From NCBI GenBank assembly GCA_026225945.1, contig JAMJFZ010001258.1, forward strand, positions 8,346,001 to 8,410,000: 64,000 nt of DNA, given 5' to 3'. This DNA comes from Cricetomys ansorgei. Taxonomy: Eukaryota; Chordata; Mammalia; Rodentia; Nesomyidae. Within the stretch, counting starts at the first letter, position 1. Every line of letters starts with the position of its first letter. Made by a program: the position numbers and the translations under genes. The notes under the pieces are model-generated. The model was not told the origin of the DNA, made no database searches, and saw nothing but the letters and a program-made list of their open reading frames with translations. Of the stretch, positions 35,553 to 46,520 are shown piece by piece.

Positions 35553-35559
35553 TTTCTTT
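35427..35559. repeat. (TTTC)n pyrimidine tract
   Basis: A second TTTC tract of about 130 bp, with irregular CTTTT units at its left edge. It lies 343 bp after the first. The 105- and 86-codon frames across it are artefacts. Confidence 0.97.
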
Positions 35560-36020
35560 AATTTAAAATCTATTCCTTGTCCTCCATTTTTAAAGCAGTG
35601 TTTTATTTTCCAAATTCTTAATTTGAGTGTGGTCAAGCAAGAACACATGAGCTGTAGTGTTGGAGGGTCAGATGGAGAATGAAGTTTGGAGACAAAGCAA
35701 TTTTCTGCACAGTGGTCAGATCATAAGAAAGGAATGGTAATTTGTTTCTCTGCCAAGGGCAGCATGCTAGGACACACTACACTGGTTTCTTGTCCTTGGG
35801 TAACTACAGTGGCTCTGTTCTGTGCTAGTGAGGTGGCAGTCATTTCCTGGGCTTGTAGATCAGGCAGCTACTCCAGAGAGGCTGCATCGAGCCCCACATG
35901 ACCATTGGGAATATAGGGAAAATGAAAGCAGAATCAGAAGGAAATTTCTTTTTCTCACGGAGTCTATGGTGGTCTGAAGAAAAACGCTAAAAGATCTGTT
36001 AAAAGAACTTTAATTATTCA
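35560..36020. other. Unique non-coding sequence
   Basis: No recognised repeat or gene. Confidence 0.45.
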
Positions 36021-36025
36021 TTGAA

Positions 36026-36273
36026 TTTGTGTGTGTGTGATCATGTGTATGTGTGTATGATTGTGTGTGTGTGTGATCATGTGTATGTGTGTATGATTGT
36101 GTGTGTGTGTGTGTGTGATCATGTGTATGTGTGTATGATTGTGTGTGTGTGTGTGATCATGTGTGCATGTGTATGATCATGTATGAGTACATGTGTGATT
36201 GTGTGTGTGATTGTATGTGTGATCCTGTGTGTGTGTGTGTGTGTGTGCATGTGTGTGTGTGTGTGTGATCATG
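36026..36273. repeat. TG-rich minisatellite with TGATCATG units
   Basis: A higher-order repeat: gatcatgtgtatgtgtgtat plus gattgtgtg... starts at 36039, 36075 and 36117, with a related start at 36155, giving periods of 36, 42 and 38 bp. It then degrades into plain TG with further gatcatg sites at about 36175 and 36267. Unit length varies only by the number of TG dinucleotides. Confidence 0.92.
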
Positions 36274-36512
36274 TATGTTGAGGTCAGAGGACAACCTTGG
36301 ACACAGGTTCTTGTTTTCTATCCTTTTTGAAGTTGTGTTCATTTTTGTTTACTGCTTTGTACACTTGACAAGTTGGCCTCCAGGCTTGCAAGGATTCTTC
36401 TCCTGTCTCCATGCTTACGTTTGGGTTTAACTGGGTTCTGGAGTTTCCAAGTCAGGTCCTCTGATCCTTGTGCAGCTCGTGTGTTTTACCTACTGAGCAA
36501 TCTCCCAGGCCC
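36270..36512 (-). repeat. B3-like SINE, minus strand
   Basis: aggtcagaggacaaccttgg at the left, ttctcctgtctccatgctta and ctgggttctggagtttcc in the middle, and cctactgagcaatctcccag as the complement of the tRNA-like head at the right. An extra stretch at about 36300-36380 is poorly matched. The adjacent TG minisatellite is the likely expanded tail. Confidence 0.72.
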
Positions 36513-36994
36513 TTAATGCAGTTCATTCTTATTTGATCTCTGTAAGGGCATGAGATTTTAATGTATTGGCTTAGAAAATTGAACAGGAATGTTCATAGCA
36601 AATGAACTAAAATAAAAATAAAATATATCTAACTCTAATGGATTTGTCTCTTAATTTAAAATGACATTAATGAATCTTTCAAAATTTCAGTGTTCAATAG
36701 AAATATGATTGCATATAGCATTCCGAATTTTGAGTTTTCTTTAACAATTATCAATAACAATATGAACTTCTGTTTCTGCTTCCCTCTGACAGTGGTGGTC
36801 AAAACCAAATACTTTAATTTGTCCAATGAGGTTAGAACTGAGCCTGGTGCATAATATATCTTCCATAGGTGTTGATTGCTTCACTATTATGTAAAGGACA
36901 TTTTTTTTTAGTTTGTAATTGTTAAATATAATAATATTATTTTATAGTATTAATGTATTTATCTTGTATAATGACAAAAGCTTTGCTTAGCATC
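36513..36994. other. Unique AT-rich sequence
   Basis: No recognised repeat or gene. Confidence 0.45.
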
Positions 36995-37190
36995 TGGACA
37001 TCAGTGAATCATTCATTTATCTTTACTGAGTGTTTCCTTTGGTCCAAATATGACATAAGGCACAGAGACTCTTGCAATAAAGAACTAAGACAAAATCTGC
37101 TCTCTCGCAAAGCTTAGATCTCTTGCAGGAAAACAAAGAATTTTTATATTAATAAACAAATGAAATGAGCAACATATTAGGACACAATGA
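36995..37190 (+). repeat. Ancient mammalian-wide repeat fragment (family uncertain)
   Basis: aatcattcatttatctttac, tgagtgtttcctttggtcca, aaggcacagagactcttgca and aataaacaaatgaaatgagc follow in order a common old mammalian repeat ('tattgagcacctactatgtgccaggcac ... aataaacaaataa'). Divergence is too high to name the family. Confidence 0.4.
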
Positions 37191-37995
37191 CAAAAAAGTA
37201 GATAAAATTGACTTCCGGCATGCTTTCCTCCCATTTCTGTTTCTGCAAAAAAACTTGCACAGGAAAGTCACTTGTTAATTGTAGTAAAGGCTTTTAAAGG
37301 TGTCTTTCCCAATCCTACACACTCTACTTTCTTCTGTGGCGCTTCAAGGAAGGGCAACAAATCTCCATATCACGTGGTTTGAAATGAAGAGGACATTTCA
37401 TCCTATCTACATCAATCCAGTTGTTTCTGTTGGGGAATCATTTCTGACAGGGACAACAGGAGAGCTTTGAAAGTGGCATTATTTGCGGATGGATGCTGGC
37501 TGAGTTGTTAGACTGAATGCAAGTGATTAAACTCGTGTACATGTGCTTAGCAGGGTGACTTTCCAGTTATGAAATACACAAAGTAAGGTGATGACATCAC
37601 TGGAGCACACGAGAAGTCCATCACAGCCTGGACATCTTCTGCGGTCTGTGGAACTGGCCATGTCCCATAGTGTTGATATTGGCTCCTTAGCGTTTCTGGA
37701 TGTGTGAGTTTGTAGTGTAAATAACCCATGACCTTAACAGTCAATCAGACTGTCTTTCACAAGAGTGACATGAAGACTCTCCTCCATATAAACTCTATTA
37801 AGATCTACAAGAAGTGGGGACTCAGACAGGAGAGCCTCCAGGGCATGAGGTATTTAGGAATCCTTTCCTGTTGATTTTCTCTATGTTGTCAGGCAGTAAC
37901 CTAAGAACCTGTTCATTATTATTATTTTTATGGTACATGATAGTGAAATAATCTGTGAATGAGCCATATCCACAGATTGAAAGTGTATCTTTTGG
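37191..37995. other. Unique non-coding sequence
   Basis: No recognised repeat or gene. A 65-codon minus frame (37547-37744) has no domain. Confidence 0.45.
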
Positions 37996-37999
37996 TTGG

Positions 38000-38112
38000 T
38001 TTTTGAAATACAGTATCACTGTGTATCTCAGGATAACCTCAAACTCAAATAGATTCTCCTGCCTGAAGCTCTCTAGTGCTGAGATTACAGGTGTGAACAA
38101 CCACACTGAACA
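38000..38112 (-). repeat. Proto-B1/B1-like SINE, minus strand
   Basis: tttttgaaatacagtatcac, tgtgtatctcaggataacct, caaactcaaatagattctcc and gtgctgagattacaggtgtg match reverse B1. At about 113 bp it appears to lack the internal 29-bp duplication of classical B1, which suggests the older monomer-type PB1 form. Confidence 0.75.
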
Positions 38113-38284
38113 AACACACATTTATTAGCTCTGAGTCCATGTCTGTATATTTTCTGTAAACATTTGTTTATTTAAAATTAATCACTTATTTTGAAGAATA
38201 AAACCTAATTTATTACTTTTCTTAGATTTAAATATTATTTTTTCATGTCAGAGTATTTTTTTTCATGTTAAAAAAGCCATCTCA

Positions 38285-38422
38285 ACAGGTGTTCTAGCAA
38301 ATGTTTCTAATTCATCGTTACGCTGGAGGATGAGGCAGAAGGATCATGAGTTTGGGTCAAGACTGAGGTCAATGGCAAGAGTATGTCTAAACAAAAATGA
38401 ACAAACAAACACCCATCTCAAG
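38285..38422 (+). repeat. Diverged B1/proto-B1 SINE, plus strand
   Basis: gctggaggatgaggcagaag, gatcatgagtttgggtcaag and a tail of tctaaacaaaaatgaacaaa with caaacaccc fit a plus-oriented 7SL-derived SINE. The head (ttctaattcatcgttacg) is badly decayed. It lies 170 bp from the opposite-oriented copy at 38000. Confidence 0.6.
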
Positions 38423-39125
38423 AATATAGGGATAGGAAATACTTTTAGGGAAATATAGGGGGGAAGTGAATAATGCTTTCAGATCCTAATGAAGAGGACT
38501 TTCTTGACTGTGGGTCTCTTTTTTGTTTTTTAAAGGACATTTGGAAAGCTCAGGTGAATAACAACAGGTCCTAAAGATGTACAGGCTGGCTTTCCTGTGC
38601 CAGCTCTGAGAATGAGACTTTCACACCACATCCGGTTGGTTCTTGGCTCTGCTGAGAATTTTAAGAGCAACTGGTAATGTGTTGTGTTTGTTTAATATCA
38701 AAGGAGCCTTTTCTTCTATGGGTTAAAGCAGATGACTTCGTCTCCCGGATAAACACTTGCTGTTCCTTGATGGAACAGTGAGGCACTTACCAGAACATTT
38801 TACTCAGCCCCGTGGTCATCTGTGGACTCACCCTTTGAGATGGTTCCTTTTGAAGAGACAGCCTGGAAGCACAGATGCCAAACACTGCAGAATCTCAAAA
38901 GTGACTAGCTAATTCATCGCACCCCTGTGCTTGTAAGGCTCTAGCTTCACCACCTCACGGGTTAAGTGCATCTTGCATTACACGTTAAGAAAGTGTACCT
39001 TAATGTACTTAACAAGGAGCTTGAGAAGGAATGTGTTTATGTGACTTTCATGAATAGCAAATACACACACATTCTAAATCTGAACATTTATTTGGAGCTG
39101 TGACCAGGACGATGTCAGGCAGATT
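38423..39125. other. Unique non-coding sequence
   Basis: No recognised repeat or gene across about 700 bp. Base composition is more balanced than in neighbours. It has no long frames. Confidence 0.45.
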
Positions 39126-39127
39126 GT

Positions 39128-40505
39128 CTTTGAGTGCTTTTGGGAAACTGATTATTTTTGATGTGTTCATTCCTTTGTCTTGATCCGGGAGTTACTCTGT
39201 GAATCTCCTATTTGCATTTCTCTAATGGCTAAGGATGTTGACCATTTCTGTTTCCCAGCCATTTGTGTTTCCTTTTTCAGTATTCTCTAGATCTGTACCT
39301 CATTTTTAATTGGGTTATTTGTTACATGATGTTCATTTTTTTAGGTCTTTATATATTTTTGGATATTAGGTCTTTATTGGATATGTAGTTGGTTAAAATA
39401 TTTTCCCATTCTGTAGACTGCAACTTTGTTCAAATGTGGTGTCCTTTGCTTGCAGAAGTTTTCAGTTTTATAAAGTCCCATTTATTAATTGTTCTTAGTA
39501 CCCATGCTGTCGGTATTCTGTTCATAAAGTATTTCCCTGTACCAATGAGTTCAAGGGCATTCCCATTTTTTCTTCAATTGGTTTCAGTGTAACTTGACTT
39601 ATGCTGAGGTCTTTGATCTATTTGGATTTAAATTTTGTGCAGGGTGTTAAGTATTGATCTATTTGGATTCTTCTATGTACATCTAGTTTGGCTAGCACCA
39701 TTTGTTGAAGATGCTGTCTCTTTTCAAGCATATATTTCTGGATTCTTTATAAAATATCAGGTGTGTGGATTTATGTCTGAGTCTTTGATTTGATTTCATT
39801 GATAAATGTGTTTGTTTTTATGCAAATATCATGATGTTTATTACAATTTGAAATTAGGGATGGTAAATATCTTCATACTTTTAAAAATATTATTTAGAAT
39901 TATTTTAGATATGCTAGACTTTGTGTTTCCATATGAAGCTGAGAATTGTCATTTCAAGATGTGTAAAGATTACATTAATCTCTATATTACTTTTGGTAGG
40001 ATGGTCATTTTTGTTAGTCTTGCTGACTGTGAGTATGGGAGATCTTTCCATCTTTTGATATCTTCTTAAAAGTTTTATTAGACAAGTCTTTTACTTGCTT
40101 GGTTAGAGTAACCCCAAGAAATTTTATGGGTTTTTTTTGGGGGGGTAATTGTGAAAGGTATTGTTTCCCTGATTTTTTTTCCCTCAGATCATGTGTCCTT
40201 TGTATGTAGGAAGGCTACTGGTTGTTGTGTGTTAGTTTTGTATCCTGATACTTTGTTGAATATTTTTCTCAGCTGTAGGAGTTTCCTAGTGGAATTTTTA
40301 GGGTGGTTTATGCATAGAAAGTTATCATCCATGAATAAAGATACTTCCACCTTTTCCTTTGTTATTTGTGTCCTCTTGATCTTCTTCAGTTGTCTTACAG
40401 CTCTAGCTAAGACTCCTAGTAATAAACGGAATAGATACAGAGAGAGTGGATAACCTTGTCTTATTCCTATTTTAGTGGAAATGCTTTGAACTTGTCTCCA
40501 TATAG
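39128..40505 (-). pseudogene. Decayed L1 ORF2 segment, minus strand
   Basis: The plus strand shows, in order, reverse-complement landmarks of L1 ORF2 from the region after the reverse-transcriptase core back toward it. They include attgggttatttgttacatg, tctgtagactgcaactttgt, gtcccatttattaattgttc, gtaccaatgagttcaagggc, tgaggtctttgatctatttg, caccatttgttgaagatgct, ggagatctttccatcttttg and ataaccttgtcttattccta. ORF2 normally encodes the endonuclease and reverse transcriptase that copy L1 RNA into the genome. Here frameshifts and stops break it throughout (open pieces are at most about 100 codons and mostly in the wrong strand). Both ORF2 ends are missing. No function is possible. Confidence 0.9.
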
Positions 40506-40660
40506 GTTGATGTTGACTTTTCTCTCATACAATACCTGACCACAGCCTCCCCTCTGTCCTTTCCTCACAGCTCACCTCAATCTCCCCTCCCCCCCAGATC
40601 TACCCCCTGCTTCCCATCAGAAAAGAAGCACTCAGTACCTCTCAACCTTACATATGTCAC
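40506..40660 (-). repeat. Separate short L1 3' end, minus strand
   Basis: ctctcatacaatacctgacc, acagcctcccctctgtcctt, a C-rich cccagatctaccccctgctt and cccatcagaaaagaagcact are reverse-oriented L1 3'-end landmarks. They abut the internal ORF2 piece, so they cannot be colinear with it in one normal L1. This is probably a second, 5'-truncated insertion or a deletion junction. Confidence 0.7.
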
Positions 40661-42363
40661 ATAAACATTCTAGGGCTGGATTTTCTCATACATAACTGCC
40701 TTTGTGGTTCTTAAAGGAAAACTGCCTATGAAAATACCCCTTGAAGTGAAAAATGGGCTACGTGCACACCACTCATCAACTCTGTTAATATTAGAATCTG
40801 ATGGCACAGATAGATTCAGTTTTAAATGTGGGATCAAGGTGCTTAGTATTTTATCACTTTTAGTTATAAAACATTCCTATTAGAAGAAATTATCATGGTT
40901 TAAATTACTGGCTGTAGATCATTAACTACTGAACAGTCTTCCTTTTATATGCATGTGCCTTTTAGGATCTGGAGCACATAATAGCATTCTGATTGAGTGC
41001 AATGATTTTTCCTTCCATGCCGCACACCAAGATTGCTTACTATTTTCACAACTACTGATGCTCAGCCTTGGGTTGAGGCAGTATCCATAGGGGTAAGGTA
41101 CATTGGTCTGATATTTATAAAGCTCAAATGATAATGAAGAGAAAATCTTGCAAATCACTGTTTTGGTAAGAACATCATCAGGTTTGTGGATAAATGCACC
41201 AGGCACTGTGATTCTTGCTCGTGATTTATGAGCCACGGCTGTAAACGTGCCAGTTCATCAGAGCATGCAGCACAGCTGTGGGTGCCAGGAGTGCTAGTTC
41301 ACCTGCATCCAGGCCTCCAGACTCCTTCACCTGTGGAACCTTTCGCTTTTACTCAGAGCTCAGTCATACTTCTTCCAAGACACTTCACTTGACTTAGTAT
41401 CTTAAGAAATGCATGGATACCTTTTGAAACCTATGCCTGGATATTATTTCCATAATTAACCACTTGAAAGAACTTTTCTAGCATTTGTTTCATGGGAATT
41501 AAGGTAAGGATATTAACATGAATGCAAAAATCTTGTGGCGGAAAGAGCTGAACAAATGAATTTGTTTTGGGTGGCTAAGAACAGAAGGAAACCTGAGTCC
41601 ATTAGACATAGTTCCTAGGGGCAGGGGAGCTGTCTGTGTGGGAGTTGTTTAGCCCAGTAAGAAGAACAGCTTGATATTAATAAAACACACCGCATTTTCA
41701 CACAAGAATAGCAGAAAGAGTGGAATTTAAGCATTTTATTCTTCAAATTGAGATTGGCCAGAGATATGGGGCAGATAAAACCTGAGAGAGATCAGTGGTC
41801 TGGCTGTGGTGAATGAGGCTTAAGTCCAGGTAGGCGCTGGCATGTTCTCCAGGGTGAGCAAGCTGCCTTGGTGTATTAACTTTCTCTGTTTCTAGCCACA
41901 CTGAAGAGTACCTTAGGCATACATTTAAACAAACTTGTCATTTATAACTCTGTGTTATACTGAGAGTTTATTTTGTCCACAGAGTCTTAAATATCAGGAC
42001 GAGGGCTATCAGCCATTTTGTTAATAGTAAAACCTCAGCAGTTCTACTTTCTCCTGCTATCTGAACCTTATAGTTCTTAAGTTTACAAGCTTTGAGTGAA
42101 AACCTGTCAATAGCCACGGACTAGCTTTATAGCATAGTTGAAATACTCTTTCATTATCCATTGGAAGATGACATGCCATGTTGACTTCATATTTCCTTCT
42201 CGGAGGCGATAGGAGATGCTATAGTTAGAGCATAAATGTCACCTAAGGAACTGCACAATAGAAGCTTGGTATCCAAATTCACACCATTGGAAAGCTGTAA
42301 AGAACTTTAAGGAAACTCAGCCCCACGAGGTTTAGGCAATGGGGTAAGTTCTCAAAGAGATTT
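40661..42363. other. Unique non-coding sequence
   Basis: No recognised repeat in about 1.7 kb. A 104-codon minus frame (40922-41236) has no recognisable domain. Confidence 0.45.
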
Positions 42364-42432
42364 GTTGGAAGGAAGAGCAGGAGGGGAGGAAGGAGAGGGA
42401 AGAAGAGGTGAGGGAAAGAGAAAAAAGGAAAG
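42364..42432. repeat. Purine-rich (GGA/GAAA) tract
   Basis: About 70 bp of mostly G and A (gaaggaagagcaggagggga, ggaaggagagggaagaagag), imperfect. Confidence 0.85.
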
Positions 42433-42534
42433 CATCAGCATGAATTACCATTGGTCAGCCATAGTTCTATTTTCTAAGGGTAATCTGAAATAAATAATAA
42501 TAGGATGTCCTTTTCTTTGCTATTAAAAAACTTT

Positions 42535-42765
42535 TCTCTTGGGATGTAGTCATTGGTAGATTGTCCATGTCCCAGTAAATGGACCAAAACCTATGCACGT
42601 ATCAACAGCATTTACTGGGGCCAGTGGGTTATTTAAAAGAAAAGACATTAGGTTGTGGAAGAAATGTACTAGGGTAGGAGAAGAGGAGTTGAGAGTTAGG
42701 TGGTGAGTAGAAGATGTGTATCTTCAAGATGCATTGCATACATGTATGAATATGTCAATAAAAAG
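42535..42765 (+). repeat. L1 3'-UTR fragment, plus strand
   Basis: cccagtaaatggaccaaaac, tgggttatttaaaagaaaag and acattaggttg match the muroid L1 3' UTR, followed by G-rich ggagaagaggagttgagagt and a tail (gcatacatgtatgaatatgt, caataaaaa) typical of an L1 end. It stops directly before the B2 piece. Confidence 0.7.
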
Positions 42766-42820
42766 TGGTTCTTGCAGAGGACCTGGTTTCAGTTCCCAGC
42801 ACCCACAGAGCAGCTTAAAA
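42766..42820 (+). repeat. B2 SINE, left piece, plus strand
   Basis: gttcttgcagaggacctggt and ttcagttcccagcacccaca are the B-box half of B2. The tRNA-like head is missing. The B2 match stops at about 42815 and resumes near 43289 on the far side of the LTR at 42823. Confidence 0.75.
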
Positions 42821-42822
42821 GT

Positions 42823-43213
42823 TTGAAGAGGACTAACTGACAGTGAGTCAGACTAGCGTCTCAGCTCATGGTCTGTAAACTCAATCTCTCCAACCTTTGT
42901 TCTTTTAGGAATTATCACAATAAGGACAGCAACCAAACCAACGAACCACCAACCAACACCCACCCTGACTCTTGGGACTTCAGACCTTTTATACCCTAAG
43001 CCAAAAGTTTCCATCAACCCATGAGGCACCCAATCCCAAAGACAAGCTACAGGTGCCAGAACGACAGCACCTAAGCAAATTACAGCCACCTGCATCAAGC
43101 ATTCCAAACCCACGAGCTGTAAACATCTATACCACAGCTGAGGTGGGAGCACAAACCTAACCCAAATACCATTTTGGAGTTTTAAAGAAACCAAAATAAC
43201 ATAAAGTTTTTCC
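42823..43213 (-). mobile_element. Solo ERV LTR inserted in a B2, minus strand
   Basis: The segment is homologous to the LTR at 55857-56218: gaagaggactaactgacagt, gctcatggtctgtaaactca, atctctccaacctttgttct, caagctacaggtgccagaac and ctgcatcaagcattccaaac recur there. A TATA-like box lies on the minus strand at about 42985-42995 (tataaaaggtct), so transcription would run leftwards. A clean TG...CA element would be 42824-43201, but weak similarity continues to about 43213. aaagtt-like bases occur on both sides, though the duplication is not exact. The 120-codon minus frame here is a shadow. Confidence 0.8.
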
Positions 43214-43215
43214 AA

Positions 43216-43249
43216 TTGCCTCCCCCCCCGTCACTCTCTCTCTATATAT

Positions 43250-43280
<31 letters not shown>

Positions 43281-43288
43281 TAATATAT
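43216..43288. repeat. C8 run, TA repeat and (CA)n microsatellite
   Basis: A C8 run is followed by tctctctc, tatatata and a CA tract of about 13 units, ending in TATA-rich sequence. It lies between the LTR and the resumed B2. Confidence 0.92.
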
Positions 43289-43405
43289 CTATATATGTCA
43301 GGGTATTTGACATTCTTTTCTGGCCTTAGCAGACACTAGTCATGTGCATGCTGCAAATATATGTAGGCACACTGTCAAACACATAAAATAAAAATAGATA
43401 AATAC
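43289..43405 (+). repeat. B2 SINE, right piece, plus strand
   Basis: tcagggtatttgacattctt, ttctggccttagcagacact, atgtgcatgctgcaaatata and aaacacataaaataaaaata match the 3' half and A-rich tail of B2. They continue the same element as the piece at 42766, allowing for about 25 lost bases. Confidence 0.8.
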
Positions 43406-45589
43406 AAAATAATTCCTATTTTACAAGTGGAAACAGAAGTCTAAAGTGCTTACATGTTTCAAAAGATCTGAAAACTTCAAACATCAAACTACTTACACTT
43501 TACTACCTGGCACTACTATGTCTTAACCAAGACTGAAATGATGGCTAGATGACTAAATATGGTCCTGGAACTGAAGAAGACAGCTTTGAGGTTGCAGCGT
43601 TTGCATATTCCATCTTAAAGAAATCGGAGAGCGGTCCTCCTTCAATCCGGTTGCCCCTCTTCGTGAAGTTATGCCTCCAGGTAGGTTAGGCTGGACTAGA
43701 AGTGGAAGAGGTCCACTGTGTCAACTGCCAAGATGGCCTCTTGATAGGTTCTTTCAATAGTCTCTGGCCATGTCTGGGCTGATGGCAACACTACATTTTT
43801 ATTAATGAGTCCAACAGACTAAGGGCAGGAGTAATTTACCCAAGGTGTCTGAATGAGTCATCAGCCATCTCTTTCGACTCAGTCCATTACCTGCTTCCCG
43901 TGAGGAATGATCTGAGAATCTGGCTCCAGACTCAGAATGCAAGGAAGATGGATAGGATGCTCACTCCACTTCAGCCATAAGTCTTCATGTGATTCCATTG
44001 TGAGATGATAATGAGCAACCATACTTTAAGAAAATCTCTCTTTCATCCCTTAATGATAATGGCTTTCTTAATATCTCTATTCTTCTCATAGTTATGGATT
44101 ACAGTGCCAGTTATTCAGAGTAGAATCCTTAGAATAATTCTTCTTTTCCACATTGTTCCAGATGGCTCTTATAATCTGTTTATTACTTTTGCAGATGTTA
44201 CAGAGAAAATTTTGGTAAATAAGCCAAGGATGGATTACTGCAGTTAGTGGAAGGCCTTTTCCAGTATAATCTGCATATAAACTGGAGCATTATGTTCTAG
44301 GCTCAAGACTTACAGGGTTTAAGGTACTAAAGCTATCATTTGGGATGACTAATAGTATTGTTTCTTCTTAAAATAATGCTCCCTTGCAAATTCATTTTGT
44401 AGCAAGAAATTGTTTCCTATTATCAAACTTTTAAAGAAATGTGAATATATTTTATATTTTATTTATATTTTATATTTTATCTCTTATATTTTAAACCCTG
44501 TTTTATTGTTTCAAGGATATTTGAGTATAGTCCTTAAACTACCAGATATAATTATAACTCTTGATACTATTACCATATTCCTGATGAGCCCACTGAGGAC
44601 CAAAGGAGTTATATAGAGCAATTCTGATGTCCTAGCTCCTAGACTCCTCTGTGCATCGTCCTATTATTATGTCTTATCTCATAACTGAGGACCTTACACA
44701 GTCTGTATCCAATAGATTCTCCCCCATACTCCTACATTATAGGGAAGAAATTGGGATCATTTACTATTCTATTTAAACATTCTCAATTTTATGACCTAGG
44801 ATTATTCATATCAGTAAGCCTGACCACCATCTACTGTTAGTTTTCTTCTGCAACATTCCTGATTGGTGCCAAGCTGCCCTCTGCTGAATTCTTTCTAGTG
44901 ATAGATTCAGTTTTGGAATAAGGAATAGCCCTATGTTATATAAATGTACTTAGAAGAACAAATACAATTAAGACATTATTATTCCATCATATGGGAGCTA
45001 TTGACATTTTAACAAAAGAAGTACGCATGTGGATGATAAGAAGTTGAATTAGATGTCCTAAAGTCCAGGCTCAGGTAGATAATTTAAAGCATACTCTTGC
45101 TTAAAAGTTCTAACTAAAATAATTTGTGTTGGAAATTGATCATCGTATTGATTATAAGACCAATGTATCATGATCATCCAGAATTTATACAAAAATGCAA
45201 AGTTTGGCCTACCATTAGTGTAATTACTGTAATGTACCCAGCTACTATAAAGGAAGAAAATTTTCATAGTTATCTCAGATACTGGGTCAGCATTTGACAA
45301 AATGAAAAAAAAATCATTTAAGATAAAATGGCTCAACAGACATTGAAAGGTAATTTTCTGAGTTTAATAAATAGTATGCATCAAATATTTAGTTATCTCA
45401 TTGTTAATCATATTTTTTAAGATTTGTCTTTATATTGGGATTTATATATCCCTTTACAAATACAGGGATTTGAAGCTCATCACAAGTGACCCTCATCCCA
45501 TAGCAGATACAAATACAAAATGGCATGGCAGAGGACAGATGGACGAGTAGATGATAGATAAATCCCCAAAGTCAGTTAGAAAAGCAAAA
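43406..45589. other. Unique non-coding sequence
   Basis: No recognised repeat in about 2.2 kb apart from an AT-rich tttatatttta-type patch at 44448-44496. Frames of 68 and 92 codons have no domain. Confidence 0.45.
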
Positions 45590-46030
45590 ATAAGTTGTCT
45601 TCATTTGCAAATGTCATGACCCTTTGTATGGAAAGTCCTGTGCACTCAAAAAAAATATGTTACTCAAAAATGAAGGTGTCCAGTGAGTTTTCTGTATATC
45701 TGTGTACTGATGAAGAAAAAAATCTAAAATTAAAATGAAGACAATTTCATTCAGAAAGTACAGCACACAGGGACTAGCTTAGAGGTAGAAGTATTACGTT
45801 TGCACTCTGAAGTCTTTGTAATTAATGAGCATGTGACAGTCTAGGAAAAATTTCATGTTCATGCATTTGAAGTTTCAAAATTTCAAAGAAGAAAAATGTC
45901 ATATTAAATTCAGGTCCACTGATGCCTTGCCTCATGTATTTCTGATGTAGGAGTTTTCTCCTAGGACAAAAGCAATTTGCTTATACTAAAAGCATGATTA
46001 TAAAAGTACAAAAATTTGATGTGTATAGAA
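45590..46030 (+). pseudogene. Ancient L1 ORF2 fragment, plus strand (very decayed)
   Basis: aagttgtcttcatttgcaaa with tgtcatgacc aligns to the L1 reverse-transcriptase active-site region ('tttgcagatgatatgatc', encoding the FADD core). The two aspartate codons are no longer both present. It is followed by gtcctgtgcactcaaaaaaa and tttcatgttcatgcatttga as in the downstream part of ORF2. It is full of gaps and stops. Confidence 0.55.
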
Positions 46031-46369
46031 TAGATTTTAACAGTAAAAATAATAAAGTCCTCACTAAATCTCTTATTTCAAGATTAAATGAGCACTTAGT
46101 AGGTAATTAAATCTTATCCATATAACAAAATAACATTGAATCTTATTCACCTGGAAAGACATTTATGGTCATCATTGATGAAGAGCAGATTTAGAAATAG
46201 CAACATATTATAATATTATATATTATATCCTTGACGGTACAGAGAAATTCCTCTGATATTCAAAAGGTAACAACACTTATCACAGGGTTGCAAGATTAGA
46301 TATAAGATTTTACACTTTTCTTTGCATTTTGAGGGAATGGTTTGAAAGCTTTAGCATAAGCAAGTCTTT
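46031..46369. other. Unique AT-rich sequence
   Basis: No recognised repeat. It may hide further L1 decay continuous with the piece to the left, but I cannot support it. Confidence 0.4.
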
Positions 46370-46520
46370 TTTCTTTTAATTTATTTTTCTTATTTGGTAT
46401 AATTCATATTAACCCTCTTCCTACTCTCCCTCCATCCCTCCCAGCTCCTCGCATCCTCTCTCTTCTCCCATTATATATCCTCCCCAACCCCACCCACTCA
46501 TCACCGCTTCACTTCTCCCC
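46370..46520 (-). repeat. Possible L1 3' end, minus strand
   Basis: T-rich start, then a C/T-rich stretch (cctccatccctcccagctcc and cctccccaaccccacccact), as in reversed rodent L1 3' ends. The signal is compositional and no specific landmark is clear. Confidence 0.35.

Noticed and set aside
36039..36273. CRISPR-like array (regular repeats with spacers)
   Set aside because: The 'spacers' are TG repeats and unit length varies by dinucleotide steps. This is a eukaryotic minisatellite.
42853..43215. 120-codon minus frame with membrane-like composition
   Set aside because: It lies entirely in the ERV LTR and is not a coding part of the element.
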